Part shown: piece by piece, positions 10,396-20,270 of the stretch | How positions within the stretch are numbered: the first letter of the stretch is position 1 | Layout: each line of letters opens with the position of its first letter | Origin: Sphingomonas sp. SORGH_AS_0950 | GTDB taxonomy: Bacteria > Pseudomonadota > Alphaproteobacteria > Sphingomonadales > Sphingomonadaceae | Assembly (NCBI RefSeq): GCF_030818415.1 | Contig: NZ_JAUTAE010000001.1 | Coordinates: 870,501 to 934,500, forward strand | Length of the DNA stretch: 64,000 nucleotides | Direction of reading: 5' to 3' | Notes under the pieces: generated by a model | The model's database searches: none | The model's input: the letters and a program-made list of their open reading frames with translations, nothing else | What the model was told of the DNA's origin: nothing | Translations under genes and position numbers: made by a program

Positions 10396-10836
10396 TTACG
10401 CCGCCTGTTCCCAGCGGCCCTGGTCGTTCTGCTTCCAATAGCGCCGCTCGACGCCCTCGCGATCGGCGAGCGCCCGCCAGGCGGTGCGCGCCTCGGCGAT
10501 CCGGTCGCCATCGAAGAAGTGGAAGGCGCGGTCGAAGTCCAGCGCTGCGTCGCGCCACACGCCGTCCGCCAGCGCGACATGCCGTGCGCCATTGGCGGGC
10601 TGTACCTCCCCCGAAATCAGGATCGGCTGGGCGGCATCGTCGCCCTCCCCCGCCTGGGCATGCGGCAGGAAGCCGTCCGCCGGAACCATCCAGAGCTGCC
10701 GATCGAGAGCGGCCCGCTGGTCGGCATCGCCGCTGACGATCAGCAGCCGCCCGCCCCCCGCCATCACCCGATCGGCGATGACGGGAAGCAGCCGGTCGAG
10801 CGGCGCCATGGTCAGATGATAGAAGTCGACCTGCAT
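10396..10836 (-). CDS. holC: DNA polymerase III chi subunit
   Basis: A 146-residue clamp-loader accessory protein that in proteobacteria contacts single-strand binding protein. The N-terminus VDFYHLTMAPLDRLLPVIADRV and the RLLIVSGDADQRAALDRQLW segment match the chi family. It starts 16 bp after the pepA stop, the usual pepA-holC order. The end is an Ala-rich GRWEQAA tail. Confidence 0.88.
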   Translation of the reverse strand: MQVDFYHLTMAPLDRLLPVIADRVMAGGGRLLIVSGDADQRAALDRQLWMVPADGFLPHAQAGEGDDAAQPILISGEVQPANGARHVALADGVWRDAALDFDRAFHFFDGDRIAEARTAWRALADREGVERRYWKQNDQGRWEQAA

Positions 10837-10852
10837 CGCGCCGCCCTGTGCC

Positions 10853-12319
10853 TTACGCCTCGAACCGGTCCGCGACGAACTGGTCGAGCAGGCGCACGCC
10901 GTATCCGGTCGCGCCCTTGTCGTGGTTGACGCCCGGCTTGTCCGACCAGACCATGCCCGCAATGTCGAGATGCGCCCAGGCGACGCCCTCGTTGATATAG
11001 CGCTTCAGGAACTGCGCCGCCGTGATCGAGCCGCCGCCGCGCGGACCGACATTCTTCATATCGGCGATCGGGCTGTCGATCAGCTTGTCATAGGCGTCGG
11101 ACAGCGGGAAGCGCCACAGCTTCTCGTCGGTGGTCTTGCTCGCCGCGAGCAGCGCATCGGCCAGCGAATCGTCATTGGCGAACAGGCCGCCATGCTCATG
11201 GCCCAGGCTGATGATCATCGCGCCGGTCAGCGTGGCGAGATCGACGATGGTCGAGGGTGAATGGGTCTTCTGGACCCAGGTCAGCGCATCGCACAGGACC
11301 AGGCGGCCTTCCGCGTCGGTATTGATGACCTCGATCGTCTGGCCCGACATCGACGTGACGACGTCACCGGGGCGCTGCGCATTGCCGTCGGGCATGTTCT
11401 CGACCAGGCCCATGACGCCGACGACGTTCGCCTTGGCCTTGCGCGCGGCGATCGCCTTCATCGCGCCCGCGACCGCACCGGCGCCGCCCATGTCCCACTT
11501 CATGTCTTCCATGCCCGCGGCGGGCTTGATCGAGATGCCGCCGGTGTCGAAGGTCACGCCCTTGCCGACCAGCGCCAGCGTCTCGGCATCCGCCGCGCCG
11601 CCATTCCACTTCAGGACCAGCAGGCGCCCCTCGCGCACCGAACCCTGGCTGACGCCCAGCAGCGCGCCCATGCCCAGGTCGCGCATCTGCGCCTCGTCCA
11701 GCACGGTGACTTCCAGCCCCAGCCCCTCGACGTCGCGCAGCACGCGCTCGACGAAGCTCTCGGGATAGAGCTTGTTCGGCGGCTCCGAGACGAGCGTGCG
11801 GGTCAGCTCCAGCCCGCCATTGACCGCGTGGATGCGCGCATAGGCGGCTTCCGCCTCGGCGCCTGCCCCCACGATCGCGATGCGGGTCAGCACCGGCTTG
11901 GCGCTTTCGGGCAGCTTGGTGCGGTACACGTCATAGCGCCAGCCGCGCTGCACCGCCGCCCCGGCAAAGCCCGCCACGGCCTCGGCGGCGGGCTGGCCGT
12001 CCAGCCCGGTCAGGTCGACCGACGCCGACGATGCCGAGGTCAGCAGCTTGGCGGTCAGCGCGCCGCCCGCCTTGCGCCAGTCGGCCGCCGAACCCTCACC
12101 GATGCCGAGCAGGACGACCCGGCGCACCGCGCCGTCAACGGTCGCGAAGAATTCGGCGATCGTGCCCGCATCGCCCTTGAAACGCGCCGCCTCGATGGCC
12201 GCCTTGCCCAGTGCGCCCTGTTCCTCGCCGCCGAACTGCACCGTGTCGACCTTGCCCTTCGCGACGGGAAGGACGATGACATCGCCGGTTTCGACGGCGG
12301 AGGTAAACGCGATCTGCAT
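10853..12319 (-). CDS. pepA: Leucyl aminopeptidase (M17)
   Basis: Cytosolic M17 aminopeptidase of 488 residues with two metal ions. The M17 signature NTDAEGRLVLCDAL lies near residue 334, and the metal and active-site Lys region is VGKGVTFDTGGISIKPAAGMEDMKWDMGG. The N-terminal domain is typical and there is no signal peptide. It is transcribed away from lptD and followed by holC. Its ATG is preceded by AGGGGTTTCCC, a modest ribosome-binding site. Confidence 0.95.
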   Translation of the reverse strand: MQIAFTSAVETGDVIVLPVAKGKVDTVQFGGEEQGALGKAAIEAARFKGDAGTIAEFFATVDGAVRRVVLLGIGEGSAADWRKAGGALTAKLLTSASSASVDLTGLDGQPAAEAVAGFAGAAVQRGWRYDVYRTKLPESAKPVLTRIAIVGAGAEAEAAYARIHAVNGGLELTRTLVSEPPNKLYPESFVERVLRDVEGLGLEVTVLDEAQMRDLGMGALLGVSQGSVREGRLLVLKWNGGAADAETLALVGKGVTFDTGGISIKPAAGMEDMKWDMGGAGAVAGAMKAIAARKAKANVVGVMGLVENMPDGNAQRPGDVVTSMSGQTIEVINTDAEGRLVLCDALTWVQKTHSPSTIVDLATLTGAMIISLGHEHGGLFANDDSLADALLAASKTTDEKLWRFPLSDAYDKLIDSPIADMKNVGPRGGGSITAAQFLKRYINEGVAWAHLDIAGMVWSDKPGVNHDKGATGYGVRLLDQFVADRFEA

Positions 12320-12493
12320 GGGAAACCCCTGATGAACAAGTAACAGCGGCTATCATCTAGGCCTTGGAGCCGATGTGGCAAGCGCGCGATTGCAGCGGGC
12401 GGCCGGTGATGCGATAGGCGGGCCATTCGCGGCGTCGCCCTGCCGGGGGGAGGCTTTCATCATCATGTCGGCAAGGACGGACCTGGTATCATC

Positions 12494-14740
12494 GTGTTGC
12501 GATCGACGCTTCTGACCGGCAGCACCCTGCCCCTCGCCCTGTTGGCCGCGCTCGCTGCGACGCCTGCCGCCGCGCAGGATCTGCAGGATCGCCCCGTGGC
12601 ACCGCCGCCCGCCGACGGCCCCGCTCCTGCGGACTCCAACCAGGTCCGCTTCAGCGCGGCGCAGCTGGAATATGACATCGACGCCGATATCGTGACGGCG
12701 ACCGGCGATGTCCGCATGATCCGCGACGGCGAACGCCTGCGCGCGGACAAGGTGACGTGGAACCGCAAGTCCGGCAAGGTGCTCGCCACCGGCAATATCG
12801 CGATCACCAATCCCGAAGGCGACATCGCCTATGGCGACCAGATCGAGCTGACCGACTCGATGAAGGACGGCGTGGTCGACAATATGCTGGTCGTGCTCGA
12901 ACAGGGCGGGCGCCTGGCGGCGGATCGCGGCACCCGCCAGACCGACGGCACCGTCAATCTCGAACATGCCGCCTATACGCCCTGCGCGGTCGAGACGTCC
13001 GAGGGCTGCCCCAAGGAGCCGTCGTGGAAGATCACGGCGGTCCGCGTCACCTATCGCCCGGACCGCGAGCGCGTCTATTTCAACGGCGCGCGGCTGAACC
13101 TGTTCGGCCTGCCCACCATCCCGCTGCCGCGCCTGTCCGCGCCGGTGGGGTCGGGCGGCGACAGCGGCTTCCTGACCCCCGACATCCGGCTCGACCGGGT
13201 CAACGGAATCGAGATCGCCGCGCCCTATTACTGGAAGCTCGCGCCCAACAAGGGGCTGACCGTCACGCCGCACGTCTTCACCGCCGTGCTGCCGATGATG
13301 GAGGCGGAATATGAGGCGCTGAACACGCTGGGCGCGTTCCGCCTGACCGGCTATGCTACCGCCAGCCGCCGCAGCGACGACCTGAACACCCTCAACCCGA
13401 CCGACACGACCCAGGCGTTTCGCGGCTATCTCGACGGGATCGGCCGATACCAGTTTTCCCCCGAATGGAGCCTGTCGGGCTCGCTGCGGGTGACGACCGA
13501 CCGCACCTTCCTGCGCCGTTACGATATTTCACGCGACGACCGGCTGCGCACCACCGCCAGCCTGGAGCGGATCGACGCCGACAGCTATTTCGCGATCAAC
13601 GGCTGGTACGTGCAGACGCTGCGCGTCAACGACCCGCAGGGGCAACAGGCGATCGCCCTGCCCGAGATCGACTATCGCCGCCGCTTCAACGACGGCCTGC
13701 TGGGCGGCAAGTTCGAGATGCAGCTCAACACGCTGGCGATCAGCCGGACGGCGGGCCAGGACACGCAGCGCGCCTTTGCCAGCCTGCGCTGGGACCTGCG
13801 CCGCCTGACCAACTGGGGCCAGGAGGTGACGTTCACCGCCTATGCGCGCGGCGACGCCTATAATTCCAGCAACATCGCGACCACGCCGCTGGTCTATCAG
13901 GGACTGGACGGGTTCCAGGGGCGCGCGATCGGGGCGCTGGCGGTCGATGTCAAATGGCCCTTCGTCGGCGAGCTCTGGGGCGGCAGCCAGCGCTTCACCC
14001 CGCGCGTCCAGATCGTCGCCAGCCCGCCGATCCGCAATCTCGGCATCCCTAATGAGGACGCCCGCGCGGTCGATCTGGAGGATTCCAACCTCTTCGCGCT
14101 CAACCGCTTCCCCGGCTATGACCGGTTCGAAGATTCGACGCGCATCACCTACGGCGCGCAATGGGCGCTCACCCTGCCCGGCTTCACCCTCGACACGCTG
14201 GTGGGACAGAGCTTTCGCCTGAACGACCGGCAGACCATCCTCTATCCGGGCACCGGCCTGTCCGATCGCTGGTCGGACATTGTGGGGCGGACCGAGCTGC
14301 GCTTCCGCGACTTCGTCTCGCTGACCCACCGCTTCCGGCTGGACAAGGACAGTTTCGCGGTTCGCCGCAATGAGCTCGACGCGACGATCGGATCGCGCGC
14401 CACCTATTTCCAGGCGGGCTATCTGCGCCTGAACCGGCATATCTTCCCCTCAATCGAAGATTTGCAGGACCGCGAGGAAGTCCGGCTGGCAGGGCGCGTG
14501 CAGTTCGCCCGCTTCTGGTCGGCCTTTGGCTCGACGGTCATCGACCTGACCGACCGGTCGGAGGATTCTCTGTCGGTTGCCAATGGCTTCGATCCGATTC
14601 GTCACCGGCTGGGCGTGCAATATGAGGATGATTGCCTTCGCCTCGGCTTCACCTGGCGGCGCGATTATGTGAACACCGGCGATGCGCGGGCGGGCAACAG
14701 CTTTCTGTTGACGCTGGCCTTCACCAATCTCGGTCGCTAA
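12494..14740 (+). CDS. lptD: LPS-assembly protein LptD
   Basis: Outer-membrane translocon that inserts lipopolysaccharide into the outer leaflet together with LptE. The 748-residue product begins with a signal peptide (cleavage after TPAAAQ, about residue 28). It has an N-terminal OstA/jelly-roll domain (residues 55-170, with VTWNRKSGKVLATGNIAITNPEGD) and a large C-terminal barrel ending RRDYVNTGDARAGNSFLLTLAFTNLG. The only plausible in-frame start is GTG 12494; the nearby ATG at 12465 is out of frame. It heads the lptD-surA-pdxA-rsmA run, which couples envelope assembly genes with pyridoxine and ribosome genes in many proteobacteria. Confidence 0.93.
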   Translation: MLRSTLLTGSTLPLALLAALAATPAAAQDLQDRPVAPPPADGPAPADSNQVRFSAAQLEYDIDADIVTATGDVRMIRDGERLRADKVTWNRKSGKVLATGNIAITNPEGDIAYGDQIELTDSMKDGVVDNMLVVLEQGGRLAADRGTRQTDGTVNLEHAAYTPCAVETSEGCPKEPSWKITAVRVTYRPDRERVYFNGARLNLFGLPTIPLPRLSAPVGSGGDSGFLTPDIRLDRVNGIEIAAPYYWKLAPNKGLTVTPHVFTAVLPMMEAEYEALNTLGAFRLTGYATASRRSDDLNTLNPTDTTQAFRGYLDGIGRYQFSPEWSLSGSLRVTTDRTFLRRYDISRDDRLRTTASLERIDADSYFAINGWYVQTLRVNDPQGQQAIALPEIDYRRRFNDGLLGGKFEMQLNTLAISRTAGQDTQRAFASLRWDLRRLTNWGQEVTFTAYARGDAYNSSNIATTPLVYQGLDGFQGRAIGALAVDVKWPFVGELWGGSQRFTPRVQIVASPPIRNLGIPNEDARAVDLEDSNLFALNRFPGYDRFEDSTRITYGAQWALTLPGFTLDTLVGQSFRLNDRQTILYPGTGLSDRWSDIVGRTELRFRDFVSLTHRFRLDKDSFAVRRNELDATIGSRATYFQAGYLRLNRHIFPSIEDLQDREEVRLAGRVQFARFWSAFGSTVIDLTDRSEDSLSVANGFDPIRHRLGVQYEDDCLRLGFTWRRDYVNTGDARAGNSFLLTLAFTNLGR

Positions 14741-14798
14741 GCCGACATTCAGCATGGTTGCCCCATACCCCCGCGGTTACGCGCCGAGAGCTGGCGCG

Positions 14799-16181
14799 AT
14801 GAGGATCACAGACACGGTGAAGCACGACATTCGTTCCAAGGCCCGCTTCCTTCGCATCGGGGGCACGCTGATGCTCGCCGCCGTCGCCGCGGGCGCGCTG
14901 GCGCAGACGGTTCCGGATCAGGCCGTGCCCGACACGGGCGGGCTCAACATCCCCTCGAATCTTCAGCTGTTCGGCAAGCTGGACCCCAATATCCGCAAGC
15001 CGACCGCGATCGTGAACGACACGGTGCTGACCGGCACCGACCTCGACCAGCGCATGGCGCTGGCGCTGGCGCTGAACAACGTCACCAACCTGTCGGCGGA
15101 GGACCGCGACCGGCTACGCATGCAGATCCTGCGCCAGCTGATCGACGAGACGTTGCAGATCCAGGAGGCGAAGACCGCCGACATCACGGTCACGCCCGAC
15201 GAGATCAACCAGGCCTATGCCCGCTTCTCGCAGCAGTTCGGCAAGACGCCCAGCCAGATGAACGCGTTCCTGCGCCAGGTCGGCTCGTCGGAAAAGTCGA
15301 TGCGCCGCCAGATCGAGGGCGAGCTGGCCTGGAGCCGCTATCTGCGCCGCAAGGTCGAGCCGACCGTCAATGTCGGCGACGAAGAGGTGAACGCGATCCG
15401 CGCCCGCCTGGAAGCCGCCAAGGGCACTGAGGAATATAACCTCAAGGAAATCTTCCTGTCCGCCAACGAGGCGACCGCGCAGCAGGTGTTCGCCAATGCG
15501 CGACAGATCATCGCCGAGATCCAGAAGGGGCAGCAGCCCTTCGAATATTTCGCGCGCAGCTTCTCCGAGGCGTCGACCCGCGCGGTGAACGGCGATCTGG
15601 GCTGGGTCCGTTCTGCGCAGCTGCCGCCCGAGCTCCAGGCGGCGGTGGGCCAGATGCAGGTCGGCCAGGTCGCCGGACCGATCCAGATCCCCGGTGGCTT
15701 CTCGATCCTGTATCTGACCGACAAGCGCCAGGTGCTGACCGCCGATCCGCGCGATTCGCGGCTGTCGCTCAAGCAGCTGACCGTCAAGTTCCCGGCGGGC
15801 ACCACCCAGGCGCAGGCGAGCGCCCGCGCGGCGGAATTCGCCAAGGCAACCCAGGCGATCCGCGGCTGCGGTGACGTGCAGCGCGTGGCGACCCAGCTGA
15901 AGGCCGAGGTGGTCGACAACGACCAGGTGACGATCCGCCAGCTGCCCGCGCCGCTCCAGGAAATCCTGCTGAAGCTCCAGATCGGCCAGGCGACCCCGCC
16001 CTTCGGCTCGCCGGAGCAGGGCGTCCGCTCGCTGGTGCTGTGCGACCGCGAAGAACCGCGCTCGGGCAATCTGCCGACCAACGACCAGTTGCAGAACCAG
16101 CTGGAGCAGCAGCGCGTGAACCTGCGCGCCAACCAGAAGATGCGCGACCTTCGCCGCGACGCGGTGATCGAATATCGGTGA
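14799..16181 (+). CDS. surA: Periplasmic peptidyl-prolyl isomerase/chaperone SurA
   Basis: Periplasmic chaperone for outer-membrane proteins, including LptD encoded just upstream. After a signal peptide (AAVAAGALAQ) the protein has the SurA N-terminal chaperone domain (LRQLIDETLQIQEAKTADITVTPDEI) and a parvulin domain around residues 195-300 (EIFLSANEATAQQV ... GDLGWVRSAQLPPELQ). A shorter, divergent second half follows. I chose ATG 14799, which gives a normal signal peptide; ATG 14754 would add 15 residues with no ribosome-binding site. Confidence 0.92.
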   Translation: MRITDTVKHDIRSKARFLRIGGTLMLAAVAAGALAQTVPDQAVPDTGGLNIPSNLQLFGKLDPNIRKPTAIVNDTVLTGTDLDQRMALALALNNVTNLSAEDRDRLRMQILRQLIDETLQIQEAKTADITVTPDEINQAYARFSQQFGKTPSQMNAFLRQVGSSEKSMRRQIEGELAWSRYLRRKVEPTVNVGDEEVNAIRARLEAAKGTEEYNLKEIFLSANEATAQQVFANARQIIAEIQKGQQPFEYFARSFSEASTRAVNGDLGWVRSAQLPPELQAAVGQMQVGQVAGPIQIPGGFSILYLTDKRQVLTADPRDSRLSLKQLTVKFPAGTTQAQASARAAEFAKATQAIRGCGDVQRVATQLKAEVVDNDQVTIRQLPAPLQEILLKLQIGQATPPFGSPEQGVRSLVLCDREEPRSGNLPTNDQLQNQLEQQRVNLRANQKMRDLRRDAVIEYR

Positions 16182-16194
16182 TGGGAGCGACGGC

Positions 16195-17190
16195 ATGATC
16201 CGGCCTCTGGCGATTTCGATGGGCGACCCGGCCGGTATCGGTCCGGAGATCATCGCCAAGGCCTGGGCCGCGCGCGACGCGGCCGGTTTGCCGCCCTTCG
16301 TCGCGGTCGGCGATGCGCGCGCGATCGAGCGGGTCTGGGACGGGCCGACCCTGCGCGTCACCGACATGGCGGCGGCGGTCTCGGCGTTCGATACGGCGCT
16401 GCCCATCCTGTCGGTCGACGATGCGGGCGAGATCCATCCGGGCCGCCCGGATGTCGAAGGCGCACGCTGCGCGCTCCACGCGCTGGAGCTGGCGGTCGGC
16501 CTTGTCCGATCGGATGCCGCTGGCGCGCTGGTGACCGGGCCGGTCAGCAAGGCGCAGCTCTACGATATCGGCTTCACCCATCCGGGGCAGACCGAGTTCG
16601 TCGCCGAGCGTTGCGGCGTGGCGGGCGCCAATGCCGTCATGATGCTGGCGGGGCCGTCGCTGCGCGTGGTGCCGATCACCACCCATGTGCCGCTCGCGGC
16701 GGTATCGGGGCTGTTGTCGGTCGAGCTGATCGTCGCCAAGGGCCGCGCCACCGCGCGCGGGCTGTGCCGTAATTTCGGCATCACCGCCCCCCGCCTGGCC
16801 TTTGCCGGGCTGAACCCGCATGCGGGCGAAGGCGGCGCGATCGGGCGCGAGGAGATCGAGCTGATCGAACCGGCCATCGCGCAATTGCGGGCCGAGGGGA
16901 TCGACGCGACCGGCCCCTTCGCCGCCGACACGCTGTTCCACCCCCGCGCGCGCACCGCCTATGATGCGGTGCTGTGCTGCTATCACGATCAGGCGCTGGT
17001 GCCGCTCAAGACGCTGCATTTCGACGAGGGGGTCAACATCACGCTGGGACTGCCGATCGTGCGGACCTCGCCCGACCACGGCACTGCCTTTGGCATTGCC
17101 GGGCAGGATCGGGCGCATCCCGGCGCGATGATCGCCGCGATCGCCATGGCGGGCGATGCGGCGCGACGCCGGGCCGAGGCCGCGGCCTGA
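16195..17190 (+). CDS. pdxA: 4-hydroxythreonine-4-phosphate dehydrogenase
   Basis: Oxidises 4-phosphohydroxy-threonine in pyridoxal 5'-phosphate synthesis. The 331-residue product shows the PdxA hallmarks [11 protein letters not shown] at the start, metal-binding His in THVPLAAVS and [11 protein letters not shown], and the C-terminal [19 protein letters not shown]. It starts 13 bp after surA stops and ends 4 bp before rsmA, so it is part of the same operon. Confidence 0.96.
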   Translation: MIRPLAISMGDPAGIGPEIIAKAWAARDAAGLPPFVAVGDARAIERVWDGPTLRVTDMAAAVSAFDTALPILSVDDAGEIHPGRPDVEGARCALHALELAVGLVRSDAAGALVTGPVSKAQLYDIGFTHPGQTEFVAERCGVAGANAVMMLAGPSLRVVPITTHVPLAAVSGLLSVELIVAKGRATARGLCRNFGITAPRLAFAGLNPHAGEGGAIGREEIELIEPAIAQLRAEGIDATGPFAADTLFHPRARTAYDAVLCCYHDQALVPLKTLHFDEGVNITLGLPIVRTSPDHGTAFGIAGQDRAHPGAMIAAIAMAGDAARRRAEAAA

Positions 17191-17194
17191 CCGC

Positions 17195-18019
17195 ATGACC
17201 CCGATCACGCCCCTGCCGCCGTTGCGCGATGTCATCGCGCGCCATGGCCTGTCCGCCGCCAAGTCCCTCGGCCAGAATTTCCTGTTCGACGGCCAGCTGC
17301 TCGCGCGGATCGCCGCGATCCCCGGCGACCTGACCGACCAGGAGGTGCTGGAGATCGGCCCCGGCCCCGGCGGCCTGACCCGTGCGCTCCTGATGGCGGG
17401 CGCGCGCGTCACCGCGATCGAGCGCGACCGTCGCTGCATCCCCGCGCTCGCCGAACTGTCCGAGGCCTTTCCCGACCGGCTGAAGGTCATTGAGGGCGAC
17501 GCGCTGCGCATCAACGCGCCCGAACTGTTCGAGAGCAAGCCGCACATCGTCTCGAACCTGCCCTATAATGTCGGCACGCCGCTGCTGGTCGGCTGGCTGT
17601 CGGGAGCATGGCTGCCCTGGTGGCAGTCCTGCACGCTGATGTTCCAGAAGGAAGTGGCCGAGCGGATCGTCGCCGGTCCCGACCAGTCCGCCTATGGCCG
17701 CCTGGCCGTGCTGACCCAGTGGCGCAGCGATTCGCGGATCGCGATGCCGGTCCATCGATCCGCCTTCACCCCGCCGCCCAAGGTCATGTCGGCGGTCGTC
17801 CACATCACCCCGAAAGAGGCGCCCGAGGGGGTCAGCTTCCGCACGCTCGAACGGCTGACCGCCGCCGCCTTCGGCCAGCGTCGCAAGATGCTGCGCCAGA
17901 GCCTGAAGCCGGTGGCGGGCGCGACCGAAGCGATGGAGGCGGTGGGCATCGACCCGGCCCGCCGCGCCGAGACGCTGTCCGTGGCCGAATTCGTCGCCCT
18001 GGCCCGCGCGCTGGGGTGA
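17195..18019 (+). CDS. rsmA: 16S rRNA dimethyladenosine transferase RsmA/KsgA
   Basis: Dimethylates two adjacent adenines near the 3' end of 16S rRNA during 30S maturation. The 274-residue product has the KsgA start [13 protein letters not shown] motif [11 protein letters not shown] and catalytic motif [13 protein letters not shown], and the usual C-terminal helical domain ([13 protein letters not shown]). It is the last gene of the lptD operon. An IS481-family copy begins only about 10 bp after its stop, so the operon's native terminator has probably been separated from it. Confidence 0.95.
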   Translation: MTPITPLPPLRDVIARHGLSAAKSLGQNFLFDGQLLARIAAIPGDLTDQEVLEIGPGPGGLTRALLMAGARVTAIERDRRCIPALAELSEAFPDRLKVIEGDALRINAPELFESKPHIVSNLPYNVGTPLLVGWLSGAWLPWWQSCTLMFQKEVAERIVAGPDQSAYGRLAVLTQWRSDSRIAMPVHRSAFTPPPKVMSAVVHITPKEAPEGVSFRTLERLTAAAFGQRRKMLRQSLKPVAGATEAMEAVGIDPARRAETLSVAEFVALARALG

Positions 18020-18023
18020 AGGA

Positions 18024-18910
18024 TTAGGTGTTTAGTCCCGGGGAGTGGCGGTACGGATCGATTTTGAATCGGCTCGGGTTTTCTGTCCAGATGCGTGTGA
18101 CATATTCGTAGGGTGTGAGGCCGCGGAGCGTCTTCAACCGGCGGGCATGGTTGTAGGCGTCGATGAACAGCTGGAGGTGCTGTCGAAGCTGGTCATGGCT
18201 GTCGTAGTGATAGCGTTTGACCGTTGCGTCCTCGATGGTGCGGTTCATCCGTTCGACCTGGCCGTTGGTCCAGGGATGGTTCGGCTTGGTGAGCCGATGC
18301 TCGATCTCATGCCGCCAGCAGGCGCGATCGAAGGGATGGCCGCGCAGGCGTGCCGTGGGTCCGTCACGGTTCTTCGGCAGGTCTGCGAACTGGATGCCGT
18401 TGTCGGTCAGCACGGTGTGGATGTCATAGGGCACCGCCTCGACCAGCTCGTCGAGGAAGGCGACGGCTCCGGCAACGTTGGCCTTGTCCTTGAGCCTGGC
18501 AAAAGCGAGCTTCGAAGTCCGGTCGATGGCGACGAACAGGTAGAGCTTGCCTTCCCCGGTGCGGACCTCTGCGATGTCGATGTCGATGTGGAAGTAGCCG
18601 ATCGGGTAGGCCTTGAACTTCTGCCTGGCTGGTTGATCGCCATCCACCTCGGGCAACCGGCTGATCCCATGCCGCTGCAGGCAACGGTGTAGAGCGGAGC
18701 GGGTCAGGTGCGGGATCGTCGGCTGGAGGCCGTAGAGACAGTCCCCCGCCTACGCGGGGGCAGGCTAACGGCAGCAGTGTGTGGCGCCGGAACGCCACGA
18801 TCATCGCTTCCTCCTCGATCGTGAGGACGGTGGAATGAATGGCCTTCGGCCCCATCGGGGCATCGCTGACGCTCGCTCTCTTGCGCCACTTCTGCACGGT
18901 GGTCGGGCTA
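18024..18910 (-). pseudogene. IS481-family transposase, broken (copy 1)
   Basis: The DDE integrase-core half is readable from about 18656 down: HIDIDIAEV (first catalytic Asp), VLTDNGIQF (second Asp) and NGQVERMNRTIEDA (catalytic Glu). The N-terminal half is in another frame because of a hairpin insertion at 18743-18760, and its first part is removed by the IS630 insertion. A 6-bp duplication turns HIDIAEV into HIDIDIAEV right at the first catalytic Asp. The TAA stop lies in the flanking DNA at 18024-18026. Confidence 0.85.
18029..18910 (-). mobile_element. IS481-family element, copy 1, truncated by IS630 insertion
   Basis: The left terminus TGTTTAGTCCCGGGG starts at 18029. The sequence is near-identical to the full copy at 33273-34308 up to 18910, where it stops within the transposase 5' region at a TA dinucleotide. 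An IS630-type sequence begins at that TA, matching IS630 target preference. The missing part is the transposase N-terminal HTH (about 45 codons) and the right terminal repeat. Compared with copy 2 it differs at several single bases and has an extra GATGTC at about 18578. Flanking sequence at the left end is ATTAGG, close to the NCTAGN target known for IS481. Confidence 0.88.
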
Positions 18911-19525
18911 GAGCGTTTTCCGGCCGACCTGAGTCGACGGGGGATTCCCATGGCCGAGCTGATCTGATTCACGGTGCTGGCTGGATGGAGGCCGGCATTG
19001 ATGGGCAAGCCGTTGTCGATGGATCTACGATCGCGAGCGCTGGCCGCGGTTGACGAGGGGATGAGTTGCCGGGCTGCGGCGGTGCGGTTCGGTGTGGCGG
19101 CCGCGACGGTGATCCGGTGGCACGACCAGCGCCGCAGCACGGGCACCTATGCCGCCAAGCCGCAGGGCGGGGACACGCGGTCGCGGCGGATCGAAGCGCA
19201 TGCGCCCACGATCCTGGCGCTGCACGAAGCGCGTCGCGACATCACGCTGGACGAGTTGCGTCGCGAGCTGGGTCAGGCGGGCGTGACGGTGGCGATCTCG
19301 ACGCTGCACCGCTTCTTTGCCCGTCACGGGATCACGCGCAAAAAAAGACCGGGCATGCGATCGAGCAGGATCGCGCCGACGTCCTGAGTGCGCGTGAGGA
19401 CTGGTTTGATGGCCAGCTCGACCTCGACCCTGCGCGGCTCGTCTTCGTCGACGAGACCTGGACGGCGACCAATATGACCCGCAGCCACGGCCGCTGCCGG
19501 CGGGGCGAGCGGCTGCGGATGGGTT
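18911..19525 (+). mobile_element. IS630-family remnant
   Basis: It starts at the TA (18909-18910) inside IS481 copy 1 and contains the first two-thirds of an IS630 transposase. The sequence ends abruptly after RCRRGERLRMG, where a metallophosphoesterase fragment begins. The right end of the element is missing, so a deletion must have followed the insertion. Confidence 0.75.
19001..19525 (+). pseudogene. IS630-family transposase fragment, frameshifted and truncated
   Basis: The N-terminal HTH region (MDLRSRALAAVDEGMSCRAA, then VRFGVAAATVIRWH) is in one frame from ATG 19001. After a run of seven A at 19340-19346 the homology continues in the -1 frame: TGHAIEQDRADVL, then FVDETWTATNMTRSHGR with the first catalytic Asp. 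The second half of the DDE domain is absent. The A run could be a frameshift site of the original element or a one-base loss; either way the copy is dead because its 3' part is missing. Confidence 0.8.
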
Positions 19526-19816
19526 AACGTCCGGATCCGGGAACCAGACGCGCTGCGCTACACCATTGCCGGCTTGGCCGCGGTGCTGGCCGGGATCGGG
19601 GTCGCCAATGCGCTGCGCGTTCCGCCGATCAAGGACGTGACGGTGGCGATCCGCGACCTTCCGCCATCCTTCGACGGATATCGGGTCGTCCAACTTACTG
19701 ACTTGCATATCAGCCGCCTCTTCACGTCCCGTTGGGCGCAGGCAGTCGTCGATCGCACCAATGCCTCCGGCGCCGACCTGATCGTGGTGACCGGCGACTT
19801 CATCGACGGGTCGGTC
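19526..19816 (+). pseudogene. Metallophosphoesterase, 5'-side fragment
   Basis: A calcineurin-like phosphoesterase piece without its own start: YTIAGLAAVLAGIGVANALRV (membrane anchor), then metal-binding VQLTDLHISRLF and VVTGDFIDGSV. It begins at the IS630 junction and is cut by the IS3-family element at 19817. Removing that element and one CGGTC copy restores the frame into the fragment at 21130. The family is the YaeI/YkuE-like membrane phosphoesterases; the native N-terminal membrane segments are lost. Confidence 0.8.
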
Positions 19817-19892
19817 TGAGCTGGCCCCCATTTCGACCGGACGGATTCAAGCCTAAGAAGGAGGCTTGGGGCTATCCCCTAAGCATAGGCTT

Positions 19893-20270
19893 ATGTCCGT
19901 GTCCGAAATCATCACCGACGGCGGTCGTCGCCGTCACTGGAGCACGCCTGAGAAGCTGAGGATCGTCGAGGAGACGCTCGATGGTCGCGAGAGCATATCG
20001 GTGGTGGCACGCCGCAACGGCGTGGCGCCGAACCTGCTGTACCGCTGGCGGCGGCTGATGCTGGAGGGCGGGAGCGTCGCGGTCGCCGGCGACGACGACG
20101 TGACCAGCAATCGCCAGGTCCGCGAGATGGAGACCCGCATCCGCGAACTGGAGCGCCAGCTCGGCCGCAAGACGCTGGAGGTCGAGATCCTGAAGGAGGC
20201 GCTGGAGCGCTCGCGCCCAAAAAAAGCGAGCTTGCTCATGCACTCGCCGTTGCCGGAGACTATCCGGTGA
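19893..20270 (+). CDS. IS3-family transposase OrfA
   Basis: A 125-residue DNA-binding part of the transposase: an HTH region (WSTPEKLRIVEETLDGRESI, then RRNGVAPNLLYRWRRL) and a leucine-zipper-like helix (REMETRIRELERQLGRKTLE). ATG 19893 gives the standard MSVSEIITDGGRR start. Near its end the heptamer A-AAA-AAA at 20219-20225 lets a fraction of ribosomes slip -1 into OrfB to form the full transposase. Confidence 0.9.
   Translation: MSVSEIITDGGRRRHWSTPEKLRIVEETLDGRESISVVARRNGVAPNLLYRWRRLMLEGGSVAVAGDDDVTSNRQVREMETRIRELERQLGRKTLEVEILKEALERSRPKKASLLMHSPLPETIR

Noticed and set aside
12353..13273. Minus-strand frame opposite the lptD start
   Set aside because: Shadow frame; lptD and pepA are divergent and their gap only needs promoters.
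18045..18692. Plus-strand open frames across both IS481 copies (also near 33289-33930)
   Set aside because: They are reverse shadows of the transposase DDE core, whose catalytic motifs are on the minus strand.
19340..19346. A7 run in the IS630 remnant considered as functional programmed frameshift
   Set aside because: The element lacks its right end and half the DDE domain, so frameshifting could not give an active transposase.
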